Both the position numbers and the translations under genes were made by a program. Shown here piece after piece: positions 47,965 to 58,100 of a stretch of DNA of 64,000 bases; the stretch's first letter is position 1; each line of letters starts with the position of its first letter. The DNA lies in the NCBI RefSeq assembly GCF_001625305.1, contig NW_017803047.1, positions 274,140 through 338,139 on the forward strand, given 5' to 3'. This DNA is from Branchiostoma belcheri. Taxonomy: Eukaryota > Chordata > Leptocardii > Amphioxiformes > Branchiostomatidae. The notes under the pieces are model-generated. The model was not told the DNA's origin. It made no database searches and saw only the letters and a list, made by a program, of their open reading frames with translations.

Positions 47965-50633
47965 CTTTTGTGACTAGTTTTAAAATGTTTTTCATATCTC
48001 CCCGTTACAGATTGTCATACCATTCTTCAGCCTGATGGTGAAGGATATCTACTTCCTCAACGAGACATGTAGCAACAAACTTCCCAACGGACACGTCCGT
48101 TTTGAGGTAACATTTCAATAATTCCAATATTTTTGGTCAGCTCTTCAAAGGTCATAAGGCCTACATGTAGAAAAAAGAATGTTGTATTTCCTGTTTCAGT
48201 CCTAAAAGAATTAGGGTCGGTTATCTTTTATTTCGTTTCTTTTAGACTTTGGTGATCTCTAGTGATCTAACTTGACTATACAGTTGAACAAAACTTGCCT
48301 GAGGACACTAATACTGAACACTGTTGTTTGTTATTATTTCATCATTATGATTATTATTATTAGGTAATGGGATGGTTCACTACATTGTATATTGTATGTT
48401 TATTGATGAATAAATTAAAAAAAAAATACTGAACACTGTCAAGACAGCCTAACATGCCTGTCCTTGGTGCTGAACACTAACTATGTTTTCATTGTCAGCG
48501 TTGGAAAACCTAATGTTTTATCACTCAGGTGTCAGATCATGGAGCTAGAAAAGGTTGATAAGCTTGAAAAATTATGTCCTTTGCTGGGGTCCACCCCAAA
48601 AAAAGGCTAGGGTCAGCAGTTTTTGCTAAGGTCATTTGCTCAGTCTGAAACAACATGTTTTCCTTACATAGTGCATTCAATGGTCCTAATAGATAACACC
48701 ATCACGTCCCCCTAGCTAGAATTCTGTAGATGTTACCAGGTACCTTATTCCTTGTGAAGCTATGATTTCAACTTGTAGTGAAACATGTCTTTTTGTTTGT
48801 TAACAGAAATTTTGGCAGCTGGCAAGACAGGTGACCTCCTTTTGCACCTGGCAGCAGGTGGAGGTAAGGAAAAATGTTGTCTCTTTGGACATGTTTACAT
48901 GTTCTAGAAAAAGACATGATACAAGTACTTGCTTTCAAATTTCTTGTTCTTGCTTGTAAATTTATTCACTGTCCATGCATACAGTACATGTGCTTTCTGT
49001 TTTGAACTGAAACCCCCTTGTGTGTATTTAATTTTAATATTAATTTTATTTTAATATAAGATTAGAGTTTTTTTTAACATTTCATCCTTTGCCTACTCCA
49101 GTGCCCATTTGAGAGACACCGCAAAGTGCTGAACTACCTTCTGACAGCTCCTGTGTTCTATGAAGACTGTAAGTAGGAAGATTCCATTCACATACATTTT
49201 GTGAGTCTTGAGTCTACATAACATCAGCCTACATAATAACTGCACCTGCATGTAAATGAATACAGACCTATGGCTCATGAAACACGTTCATTTGAGAAGC
49301 AAGCAAAAGCAAATATTAATATCTTGCAATTGTATGAAGTCACGGTAATGACACCAAAAGAACAATAGTTACAATGTACGAGGCGTTCTGCATTGGTCGC
49401 CATGCTCATCATTTACTTTTATTTAATTTAGGCCATGTTGATGTGATTATATGTATGACATCCTCTGGGAACCCCAAAACTGATGCGCGCGTGCGAATAA
49501 AAAAAAAGTTTAGCAAAAAAAAAAAGTTGTTTTCATTATGAAATGTACGTGGTTTTGAAGGTTGCACAAATGGCACAGAATATGGTTTGGCGAATAATCT
49601 ACTCTTCGAATTCATTTCTTTACAGTTTCGTCTTTTTTCGTATGATTTTGGCATTCTACGACATTGGTATAGTTATAATTTATTATTATTTTTTTTGTAA
49701 CTGACGGTATATTTTTGCTCATTTTGCAACTGTTTTGTACGATTTACAGTATGGTTGAAAACTTTTTTTTTTTGGAAACGGCCGAAAATTCATGCGCGCG
49801 CGGATGTCATCCATATAATCAAATCAATATGGCCTTAATTGGATTAGCTGGCAGCAGAAATCAAGACCTGGAAGGATGATTTTTTCAAGATTCAATGTTC
49901 CCATACATCAGAAGAGTGTAGTTGTGGTCAGTTGTTCATTGAATAATACCTATCACGTTTGACTACTTTCAGGAACTGGTATATTTTAGTGTTGTTGGTA
50001 TCATATGGTCTCAAATTTTTACATTTTTCTCCTGTCACAGCTCTGCACCTGGTGTCGTTCGACTGTGAAGGACCTGAAAACCACCTGGAGAAGGAACGGT
50101 TCAAGACACTGAAGTAAGGACACCAGGATTGTACAAGACTCTTTCAATTCTTTATTACATGTATAAGTCACCTACAATGATTTTTTCATAGCTGCTCATG
50201 ACAGGAAAATTCGATCTCATCTGGCTGTAGTTGAAACAACTAGTATTACCTGCCTAACAGACACATTTACAAGACATTACAGTACAGGATTCTTCTGTTA
50301 TAATCGAAATTTCAATGCCTGCTGTGGGCTTTTTTGCAGTTTGGAATGTTGTAAAACAGTCAATTTCTCAGTCATCGTGATTTAAACCAACTTCAAGTGA
50401 CTACATTATGCTTTCGACATTATATTTTACAGACTTTCTTTGGTGTCATATGGTCTTTAACTGTTTAACCATACCTGTTTAGTAGTAGCGACTAAGATTG
50501 TAAATGAATAAAAGCGACTTAGCGACTAAGATTGTAAATGTGTAAATTATTTGTTTGCTGTATATATATCTGTGGTATCCTTTGACACGTTGAAACTTTC
50601 TTCACTTCCAGGAGTCAACTTCTTGACCAGTGA
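33316..50633 (+). CDS. RASGEF1: RasGEF domain family member 1 (Rap/Ras guanine nucleotide exchange factor)
   Basis: Single lancelet-type counterpart of vertebrate RASGEF1A/B/C, about 480 residues (close to the vertebrate length). Coding exons: 33316-33426, 35070-35159, 38839-38916, 41844-41888, 42064-42107, 42420-42513, 42698-42745, 43036-43134, 43316-43381, 43656-43733, 45126-45221, 46400-46502, 46724-46764, 46893-46931, 47483-47578, 48011-48106, 48807-48863, 49102-49168, 50041-50113, 50612-50633. All junctions are GT-AG and keep frame. The start is chosen because Met-Pro-Gln-Thr-Ser matches the family N terminus; the first exon itself begins at 33310 after TTACAG, so at least one more upstream exon exists. 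RasGEF_N covers roughly residues 38-165 (LVSGSLEALTQHLVP, DYYPERTYIFAFLLSSRLF); the CDC25 catalytic domain covers about 205-455 (NLEAYVEWFNRLSYMVATEI, FNIGNFNSLMAII, LPNGHVRFEKFW). RASGEF1A/B proteins are reported to activate Rap2. The third paralogue assignment is not resolvable here, so the symbol is generic. Confidence 0.95.
33551..33835 (+). repeat. Tandem array of five 50-58 bp units in RASGEF1 intron 1
   Basis: The unit is 'aagctggtgtgttatgctga' plus 'agggcggttataccggctat' plus 'acagatacag'; two units carry an added 'aatctg'. The first unit keeps the longer start 'gcgtgcctgcgaagctggtg' found once, in reverse, at 8218-8300. The array therefore grew from a fragment of a dispersed repeat. 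Confidence 0.9.
35488..35628. mobile_element. 141-bp element with perfect 24-bp inverted ends
   Basis: Arms 35488-35511 and 35605-35628 are perfect inverted copies (AGCCTCTACCAGGCTTCGGG then AGGC). ATA lies on both sides, a possible 3-bp target duplication. It lies in RASGEF1 intron 2. Confidence 0.8.
36193..36558 (+). mobile_element. Family A MITE, forward, in RASGEF1 intron 2
   Basis: Ends GGCCACATTAATTTAATTTC and 'aataatattggtgtggcc'. TTA on the left, TTG on the right. Confidence 0.88.
37245..37569. mobile_element. hAT-like element with CAGGGCTNGAAAT ends
   Basis: Left CAGGGCTGGAAATACTGGGT; right end 'aaaaatgaatttcgagcccc' is its approximate inverse. The interior is built from 'gtgcaccttagtgcaccc' and 'gggtgcaccagtgcacct' blocks. 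A second copy is at 61332-61633. Matching 8-bp flanks could not be confirmed. Intron 2 of RASGEF1. Confidence 0.7.
39664..39735 (+). repeat. Right-end fragment of family C
   Basis: 'gacgtcatccatagcaatta' then 'cttggtgtggcc' matches the right terminus of the element at 6090-6491. A similar fragment, 'gtcatccatagaaaattact' then 'tgctttggctta', lies at 52108-52139. Confidence 0.6.
39785..40340 (-). mobile_element. Diverged copy of the 1671/27143 element type, reverse
   Basis: On the minus strand it contains 'aggataacttttgtatgtgt', 'ggatggaagttaatgaaatt' and 'tgataggcatgtt', the same phrase order as 'ataactcgagaagtagtgg' and 'ggtaggttggtag' at 1.75 kb. It lies in RASGEF1 intron 3. Open frames in it are not genes. 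Confidence 0.55.
41116..41300. repeat. Fold-back hairpin of about 185 bp in RASGEF1 intron 3
   Basis: The left series 'gaaattgttactcaa', 'gattttgaaaactgtcactga', 'agtagctccagtactttt' is mirrored at the right by 'aaaagtactagatgctact', 'atcagtgacaatttccaaaat' and 'ttgcttgagtaccaatttc'. The centre is 'gtcagtgactgtcactgat'. Ends about 540 bp upstream of exon 4. Confidence 0.75.
43798..44082. mobile_element. Family G fold-back element with 13-bp target duplication
   Basis: CAGCTTATTAAAA lies directly on both sides (43785-43797 and 44083-44095). Arms 'aaagagactttttttc' / 'ccaagtcttttattcagccg' / 'acgttttggtgacaatctgt' are mirrored at the right by 'gacaaacagtcaccgaaacg', 'aaataaaagacttggttgtg' and 'aaaaaagtctctttact'. 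RASGEF1 intron 10. The long, A-rich duplication is more typical of LINE-type integration than of hAT or Harbinger. Confidence 0.8.
44745..44955. mobile_element. Family D MITE with 7-bp target duplication
   Basis: Starts GAGGGCCTGCAAGG, ends GGGCTTGCGGGGCCC, and is flanked by CCTTACA (44738-44744 and 44956-44962). Its interior nearly matches 17038-17278. RASGEF1 intron 10. Confidence 0.88.
45238..45875 (+). repeat. C-rich degenerate minisatellite in RASGEF1 intron 11
   Basis: Begins within about 20 bp of the exon 11 donor. Ten or so imperfect copies of 'aatgcccccctcccc', then 'acttctgtgtaaatgtgtac', then 'agg', spaced about 45-75 bp. The minus strand is correspondingly G-rich with repeated GGGGAGGGGGG runs. 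Overlapping open frames on both strands follow from the repeat and are not genes. Confidence 0.85.
47279..47413. repeat. Perfect 27-bp inverted repeat in RASGEF1 intron 14
   Basis: CATTATGAAACAAGTTTGAA then CTGTAAT at 47279-47305 is inverted exactly at 47387-47413, with an 81-bp spacer. Possibly a small MITE, but no target duplication is obvious. Confidence 0.8.
47675..47845 (+). repeat. Family E element, diverged
   Basis: 'actgtaaatcacaatttttc' at the left is mirrored by 'aaagtgatttacagt' at the right. Interior words are 'aggaagtgaccgcaaag' and 'cgtgaacatg'. RASGEF1 intron 15. Confidence 0.5.
47872..47962 (+). repeat. (GATT)n microsatellite, about 22 units
   Basis: Uninterrupted tetranucleotide run of about 90 bp. 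It ends some 48 bp before the exon 16 acceptor of RASGEF1. Confidence 0.98.
48175..48270 (+). repeat. Dispersed repeat, see 1117
   Basis: 'gttgtatttcctgtttcagt', 'attagggtcgg' and 'ggtgatctctagtgatct' match the block at 1117-1245. RASGEF1 intron 16. Confidence 0.55.
49431..49834. mobile_element. Family B MITE, intact reference copy
   Basis: Left GGCCATGTTGATGTGATTAT, right end 'ccatataatcaaatcaatat' then GGCC. TTA on both sides (49428-49430 and 49835-49837). Sub-terminal 'gatgcgcgcgtgcgaata' pairs with 'tcatgcgcgcgcggatg'. RASGEF1 intron 18. Confidence 0.88.
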
Positions 50634-51240
50634 TGTTCCCGACACAAGGAGCGACGACATTTTTGTTGGTGTACCAAGTTGTAAATAGTCCTGCAAGTGG
50701 TGCACAACAAAACACAAATTTTAAGTTTTTTCCCCGTGATGTACATTAGAAGAGACAAACCAGTGAAGTACGACAGACTGCTGGTCAGCTGGAAGTCATA
50801 CTGGACATGTTTGAAGCGATCGAAAATCAAGGATTTTTCCAAAATATTCTGACGTTAACTCCAATCCTTTTACTTCATGATTCAAATGGTATTTAAAAAA
50901 GAGAACGAATTTGAAGAATTATAAGGATTGTTTAGGATGGATTATTTGAAACTTTGCAAGAGTTATTCATAATTAATTTTTGAAAACAGTAAAATTCAAG
51001 GAAGCTCCAAACTTATGATTTGTAATGGGTCTTATGATTAAAATTATGACTTAAAAGTTTGAGAAATGCAGCCATTTACCGAGAGGAAAATAGCTGTGAT
51101 TTCAGGAGTGATATTTAGTATTTGGAATGACATCTGGATTTTCTCTCTTTTAAACAAAATTATATATTATAAATTGAAAACCATATTAAAGATAAATACT
51201 AGACATTACTTTGAACAAAGAATAAATCTGAATGCAAGCA
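50634..51240 (+). other. RASGEF1: RASGEF1 3' untranslated region (minimum estimate)
   Basis: Follows the TGA at 50631-50633. The first clear AATAAA is at 51221-51226; the transcript could end shortly after it or run further. No splice sites or other exons are evident here. Confidence 0.5.
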
Positions 51241-51659
51241 CACAAGTCATGTAAATTATTAAATCAAATTGGTAAGAAATATGATGCACTTTGTACAAAC
51301 CATTTGTTCCTTTTCATGTTTCATATTGGTTATTAAAATCATGTATTTCAAATATTATCATGGTAATTAACATTGTGAAACCAAATCTTCTGAAAGTTGG
51401 ATGTACTTTAATTTCATGTTGTGTATAATAATAGATTTTAATTGTTCTATAAAGATGTGTACATATTACATTCTATTTGTGTATATTAAGCAAACAAATG
51501 TGCCAATAATTGTTGTCTGTTCAATGTATAGTATTATTTCTGTGGAATTCCTTCCTTATTGTACCTGGCATGACTATACAAAATTGTAAATTATGACAGT
51601 TACTGTGCAATCGGCCAGTTAATGAAAATGTGACTATGTATTCTATAATATGGACCATA

Positions 51660-52025
51660 GGGCCTCACCAATTTAATTTCTTGGTTAACGGATTTTTCTA
51701 GAAAAATAATGGAGCGGGCGGGCGAAAAAAAATAAAATAAAAACAGGTCTAGGCATCCTATTATGGCCCAAAATGGTATGATAGGAGCCACCAAGTCAAC
51801 ACACCTGGCTGGTTCAAAATTTAAACAATGAATTTTAAACTCTTAATGATACCATTGCATTGAAAGATGGAATGACTGTAACAACTAGGATGAAAAGGAC
51901 TGTTTTCAACTGTTCAGGGCAAAATATGAGCATTTTGCAGTTGATTCTGAATATTAATTTTTTGGGCAAATCAGAAAAAATGAAGCGGTCGAATCCGTTA
52001 ACCAAGAAATTAAATTGGTGTGGCC
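51660..52025 (-). mobile_element. Family A MITE, reverse
   Basis: Starts 'ggcctcaccaatttaatttc', ends AAATTAAATTGGTGTGGCC. TAG on both sides, one base from the family's usual TAA. Confidence 0.9.
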
Positions 52026-52139
52026 TAGGGAAAAATTGCAAAGTTATGTTTCTGTTTTCTAAAATGACCCTAGCAAAAACCCGGCTACCCTAGATGTGCG
52101 TGCTAATGTCATCCATAGAAAATTACTTGCTTTGGCTTA

Positions 52140-54900
52140 TACATGTAATTATTAAATATGGTGTGACCAAGCTTTTGCCAAACCATTCCAGACCCTGTGT
52201 CTTCATAATCAACTTTGTACATACTTAGGGATACTAAGTAACAATGCAAAATAAATCAATGCACTTATCACTATAAACCTGGAGTGGGGAAAGGTTGGGG
52301 TCAATGTTGACTGATGCGCAGAGGGAACCTATATGTAAAGTATAATGTATTACACAAACACAAAACCATGCATGTTGTGTATAATTACATAATAGTATAC
52401 AATGTATACATCGATAGTTGATGCTATAGCTAGATACCAGGATTTTACAACAGTGAAGTACTTACGGTGGAGTTGTATTAAATTCAGATTGTGAAAGGCT
52501 TTTATGAATTAACATACTGAAAATTCTACTTTCTACTAAGTGAAAGTGTACTCTGCTGTCAAATTGAGTGTGTAATATTTGTGGGTGAAAAATCTGACAT
52601 CTATAAAATTAAAGGATTGTCTTTGAAGGGACAGACTGAGCATAGTGTAACATAAAACTGGTAAACATGACTGTTGGGCTTGAAATCAGCTTTACCTTTT
52701 AAAGGTACCTACAACATGTACAAATCATGACCATTTTAGACAATGAAAAATTAAACCAACAGCATTTTGTTACAGTAATGCCAGGAAAATCAATTTCGAA
52801 AAACTGTTTGATGTAAATTCTATGCCTAGATCATGTCTTCCTGTCACTCCAAAGTACTGTGCCAAGTATGTCAAATCTTGTACTCTTTGAACATCTTTGT
52901 ATAGCTACTGGCAAATGCTTCTACTGGCTGTCAGAAAAGTGAAAGAAATTGTTAATTTGCAGTTGTGTCAGACAGAACTAGACCAGGTGTACTTTGCTTA
53001 GAAATCATGTGGCTACACTGTGTATGTACATGTATATACATTATATTCCCTTTAGTCATAGACTACCCGTAATCTTTAGTCGACTCAACTTTTCAAGGAA
53101 TTGTATACGTTTAAGCTTAAAGTGGCCTTTGTGTAGCTTTGAACAGCTTTGATACCCATCTTGGTGCAATGTAATTCATTGTAAAATCATCTTGTTCATG
53201 TCTACTTTGGTTTATAGGACACCACAAGTTCTTACCCAGAAAATCACACTGTAGAATTTCTTAAAGGTTGTCCAAGAATGAAAAAAATGCACATCGTGCC
53301 ATTTTTACTGTGGTTGTAAAATGATGATCGACTGTACTGAACTGCATATAGAAGACATAAAATGTCCTGTTTTTGTAAAGGGGTCTCCATTTTCTAGAAA
53401 CTCTCACGTACGATTTAGATCGGATGAAGGACATTTATTAGGCACAGATACTTCAGTGTAATACACAGTCTATAGGTGGTCTGTCGTTTCATCTGTAAAA
53501 GTGCACTGTAGCCAAGGAAGGAATCCGAATGTACAGCAAATTTTACACTGCCTTGTGTATGAATGTGTATCAGTGAATGAGGTTCTGTGTATGATGTATT
53601 CACACAGATGTATTGCAGATAAAATGACTGTGATATAATTACAATTATGATAATTGTAACTAAGAAGTGACTGTGAATACAAATAAAAGTGGAATATACA
53701 CAATTGTTTATATGCTATTCTCTTCCTGGCATTTTCATCAAGTAATCGCATATAAGGTGTCGCACTTTCATTTTGTAAAGCAATTATGTGAAATCTATCA
53801 AATCTACTTTCTACATTGTAGTCATAGTATTACTAAGAATCATTCAAGAGGCTGTTGTAGCATTCTTTCGACTTTTATCTCTTAGGAAGTACTATAAAAA
53901 GCGCTCTATACACCCAATAGTGAAAAATAGTTACTGAAATATACATTACCACATCAGGTAAAACACAGATATCAAAATTTGTTTTTGTTAGCCTTACGTG
54001 CTAAACCTTAAACATACGTCCAAACACACAGTGTGATATATCTTGCTAACTACATACAACATGCATTAAATTTTGCTTGAAAATGACGTCGCGGATATAG
54101 AGTGCTTTATGTGTCATGTCTGGTTTGCACATGATGCATTCCTGACTTGACGTTGATGAGCAAACATGTACATGTATGTACTGAACGATGAAGTTGTATG
54201 TTGTTTAAGATTTACAGATGAGCGCGCAGGGACGGCATGAAGTCCCCTAAGACAGCGCGGTTGGCTGATCCAACAATCAGAACAAATGCAGTTTACTAGA
54301 TGTAAATTGACATTTGTCATAGCTTGCTCACAAAACAATCTGAAAAATCATAACCACGTGTAGCGGTCCTTTAAGAAATCGATCATCCGCCATCACTGAT
54401 GAACACGTTACTGTAGTGGAAGTTGCTCGTTGGCAGGTCAGAACACGTAACTGTTACAAGTACCTTACCTGATGTCATTCATTTGCAAACAACTTAAGCA
54501 CCTTGTGTTTCAATTACATGTATTATTGTTGTGCTTGAAGTCAGTCAAAGAAGCAAACTTGCATCTGTTTTCTACTGAGAGACATCATTGTTTATTTCAT
54601 AAAAATGTATATACATGTATTGTACAATGTAGATACTAGTAGTGACTTACTCTTACCTTTTTACGTACATGGGCAAATTTCTGTATCGATGAACGGCTCA
54701 CTAGTCTTCAACCGACGACATATCATCTACTATATGGTGACCTACTTTCACTAGTGGCTAATGGCCTGGGTGGGCTGACAGTACTCCCAGCATGTGATAC
54801 TGATTCAGTAGTAAAACACTCTTTGACGTTAACGTTATATTTTCTATATCATGTCATATGGTGAAAACATTACGACAGCTATTCTCTGTGCAAAAGGAAC
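52140..54900. other. unassigned region between RASGEF1 and BOLA1 3' ends
   Basis: About 2.8 kb between convergent genes. It contains no exon with paired splice sites and no repeat shared with the rest of the window apart from a family C fragment at its left edge. Part may be long 3' UTR; an AATAAA lies at about 53682 on the plus strand. Confidence 0.4.
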
Positions 54901-55132
54901 AAAGGCCTTAACTTCTCGGTCCAAAGACCACATGGCCGAAGGCTACCTTAAAAGCAATTCCCTAGGGAATGCATTTGTGATTGAAATTCTTTCAAAGCTA
55001 TCATTACGGTAGTACATGTATGTACACAAATGCCTTGGCCCCATGAGGCATCGCCAAAAATTGGCCTGAAGTAATGGATGCTGAAGAAAACCCTGGAGTA
55101 GAATTCTAATAATTTTGGTTTGCTGAAGCCGG

Positions 55133-58100
55133 TCACTGCCCCATACCACCTCTACACGCTGGAGACTTGGACACTTTGCCTCCAGAGTCTTCCCACTGTT
55201 TTGGTGTTTTTGCCTGGAAATAACAATCAACAGAAATAACAATTAACAGAACTGATAAGTGTTATTAGTTCAACATGTCAAGCTGAAAATACATCTACAT
55301 AGCCAATATCTGGCAGCACAATAAAAGAGTCTTGATGAAATACACTGGTACATGTAATTACGTAAGTTGCAATGCAAGTAATACAAAGTTAATCTTCTGT
55401 CCCAAATTTTATCCATTGACTTCTTAAAACTCATATACTTTTGTACAAAAGTTCAATTAGTGTGGCAAAAGACAATGGAGAAAGCAGAAAAGTGCATCTG
55501 AAAGCATATTGGTGGTGCAGTGTCAACTGAAACTGTGCTTCTTATCTCAAACACTAGGTGGCACTTTTGAGCAAGGAGCAGGGACTACATGTAGTAACCT
55601 CACCATGATAGAGAGTGCATGGACAGGCCCCTCTAGCTCCTCCTGTAGCACGCCATTCACCATTCTGTGTCGCTGGAAGGAAGTACATTTTGTACAGTCA
55701 ACTCACAGTCAGTCAAAGCTTGATGCTGAGGAACAGTGAGCTTGTAATACTCGCTGACAGATTGAGATGAATTTCGATTGATGTTGTTTCTATCCCAGAT
55801 TCTAAGGTCACACCAATTTAATTTCTTGGTTCTCGGATTTTTTCAGAAAAAAATCTTAAGCAACAGGGTGAAAAAAAAACAGGTCTAGGCAGCCTATTAT
55901 AGCCCCAAATGCTATGATAGGAGCCATGAAGTCAACACAAAAGGCTGGGTTGATATTCAAACAATGAAGTTTGAACTTTTAATCAAACCACTGCATTAAT
56001 AGATGGAAAAACTGTAACAACTAGGAAACTGTTGGGGACATAATATAATCATTTTTTAGTTGATTCAGAACCAGAACCTTTTTTTTTGCAAATCAGAAAA
56101 AAAATGAAGAGGCGCATCCGAGAGCCAACAAATTAAATTGGTGTGGCCTAACAAAGCTATACATGTAAGTAATACTACTGAATACTAAGTGTTTAAACCT
56201 TTGTCAGCTACTGAGTACACTGTATGCTGTGAAGATGATCCTGCCTTCTTTTGTCTAATGATTAGAATGATTTTTACCTTTATAATGGCCTCGTTATCAA
56301 ACTTGTCAGAGACCACCACCACCTTGAAATGTGTTTCTGAACCTGTAGTGATAAAAAAAAAGATGATGATACAAGCAAATCAAACTCACCATGAAAGTTG
56401 AAAGAGTTTGTAGTGTCTGGTGGTTTGAAAGAGAGAATTTTTGATTGACTTATAAAGAAGACATTAGTATATTCATCCGAGAATAGTTTCATCAGGTTGG
56501 TAAGACACTGAGTGAAGAGACTCTTTTTTCACAACCAAGTCTTTTATTCAGCCAACGTTGCAATGTGAACCAGTCAGAATTGCCCTGAGGAAGGTGAGAG
56601 ACTGTCACCGAAATGTCGGCTGCATAAAAGACTTGGTTGTGTAAAAGAATCTCTTCACTTGGTGGAAAAAAGAAGATTTGGGTATTAGGACTACCTTATC
56701 TAGAAAATACTTGTAATTAGAGAGAAAGGGTAAAAATTTCTTCAAAAGGTACCAGAAATTTGTGACAAAAATTAACAAGGATGAAATTATCTAAAGAGAA
56801 AATAACCCTTGCATTCTCCATCTTAGCTTTCTAAATAGGAAAAAAACAGACCTATTTCTTCACACTTACCAGGTGGTACACAGTGCATGTAGCTCTCATT
56901 GATGACATCTAGGTGGGAAGGCTGTAAGATAACACAAAGAGAGAACAATTACTTGCAAATTTACAGATGTGTTTAACTTAATCATAAATGTAGGCTAGAA
57001 GTGCTGAAAGTACAAGTTGGAAACAACATAGTCACATCAACAACTTTTGGCCTGCTACAAAATCTCTGCAAGCAGAAACAGAAAAGTAACAAGAGAAGAG
57101 ATGGTTCTTACATTGACTCTTAGTACTACAACATGTAAAATGCCACATGGTTATATGATATAATAATCATTTATATATAATAATATGTATGATTAACAAT
57201 AGAATGACCTGCCAACCTGGAAATGCTGACTCAGCTTTTCTCTGATGACCGACTCGACTGGACCTGGCTGCTGTGGAACATGACAAAGAAATGTTTTCAC
57301 AAACTTTCAAGAATATTTCAATAATACACTGTACATGTAACAATTACATAAAATTTGCCTACATGTATTTCAATTTCAATGTGTCAACCACATTTTAATT
57401 TCAGAATATTTTTACCGAAAGGAACTGTGAGAGGATTTCGAGAACACTTTCACTAAAAAGCACTGTATGGGGGTTTGAGCACTGTTTGTGAATAAGTGTG
57501 TGACAATAATATCCCTCTTTTACTGATATTTTCATGGTCATTGCTCTGCAGAGCTAACCCAACTAGTTCCACCACTCAGAACTTTTAAGCGTTCCACTAG
57601 GTTCTCCACTAGCTCACACAACTTCACCGTTCAAATTCCTTGTTCAAAATCTTTTTACAGTGACAGTTTCTTTCCCCGTACGGCCAAGCTTTGGAATTCC
57701 CTCCCTGACAAGTGTTTCAAACCAACCTACAATCTACAGGCTTTCAAATCAAATGTTCACCGACATCTCTTGACATAGCCATGTTTCTCTCATCTTTCTA
57801 GTTCAATGCCGAGAAGTGGCCGTATAGGCATTGCATTGAACCATTCTGTTAAAAAAATCTATGGCCTGGTGTTCAAGCTACTACATGTAGTATTACCAAC
57901 GTACATATTCATTATGTCAGTAAACACCTTACCTTTTCTGCAGTAGACATAGTTCCTGCTGACCTGGTACTAGTAGTTAGACTGAGGAGATGACCTCTGT
58001 AAGCTGTGACTACTCTACAAGCCTGCTTCACTCCTACATGTAGGGAGAGAGAAAAATATATCATACTTCAAACTTCATCTATAACTTAATATACTACAGG

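Larger units (their letters stand above)
43036..50633 (+). other. RASGEF1: RASGEF1 exons 8-20, CDC25 catalytic domain and C terminus
   Basis: Exon 9 gives DILNVCNDPVVMAQQLTHIE, exon 10 GPEEFVQSFVSKD, exon 11 LEAYVEWFNRLSYMVATEIC, exons 12-13 the catalytic-core FNIGNFNSLMAIIAGL and SPVARLKKTW. Exons 15-19 supply the helical hairpin and C-terminal part (IVIPFFSLMVKDIYFLNE, CPFERHRKVLNYLL, FDCEGPENHLEKERF). The final exon holds only six codons before TGA at 50631-50633, and ends Leu-Leu-Asp-Gln where vertebrate proteins have a similar short tail. No key segment is missing or frameshifted. Confidence 0.93.

Noticed and set aside
47759..47995. Frame with an Ile-Asn-Gln-Ser repeat
   Set aside because: Translation of the GATT microsatellite.
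54943..55242. 99-codon minus-strand frame at the end of BOLA1
   Set aside because: A different frame across the BOLA1 last exon; the exon read in phase with the upstream exon gives the expected BOLA1 tail and stop.
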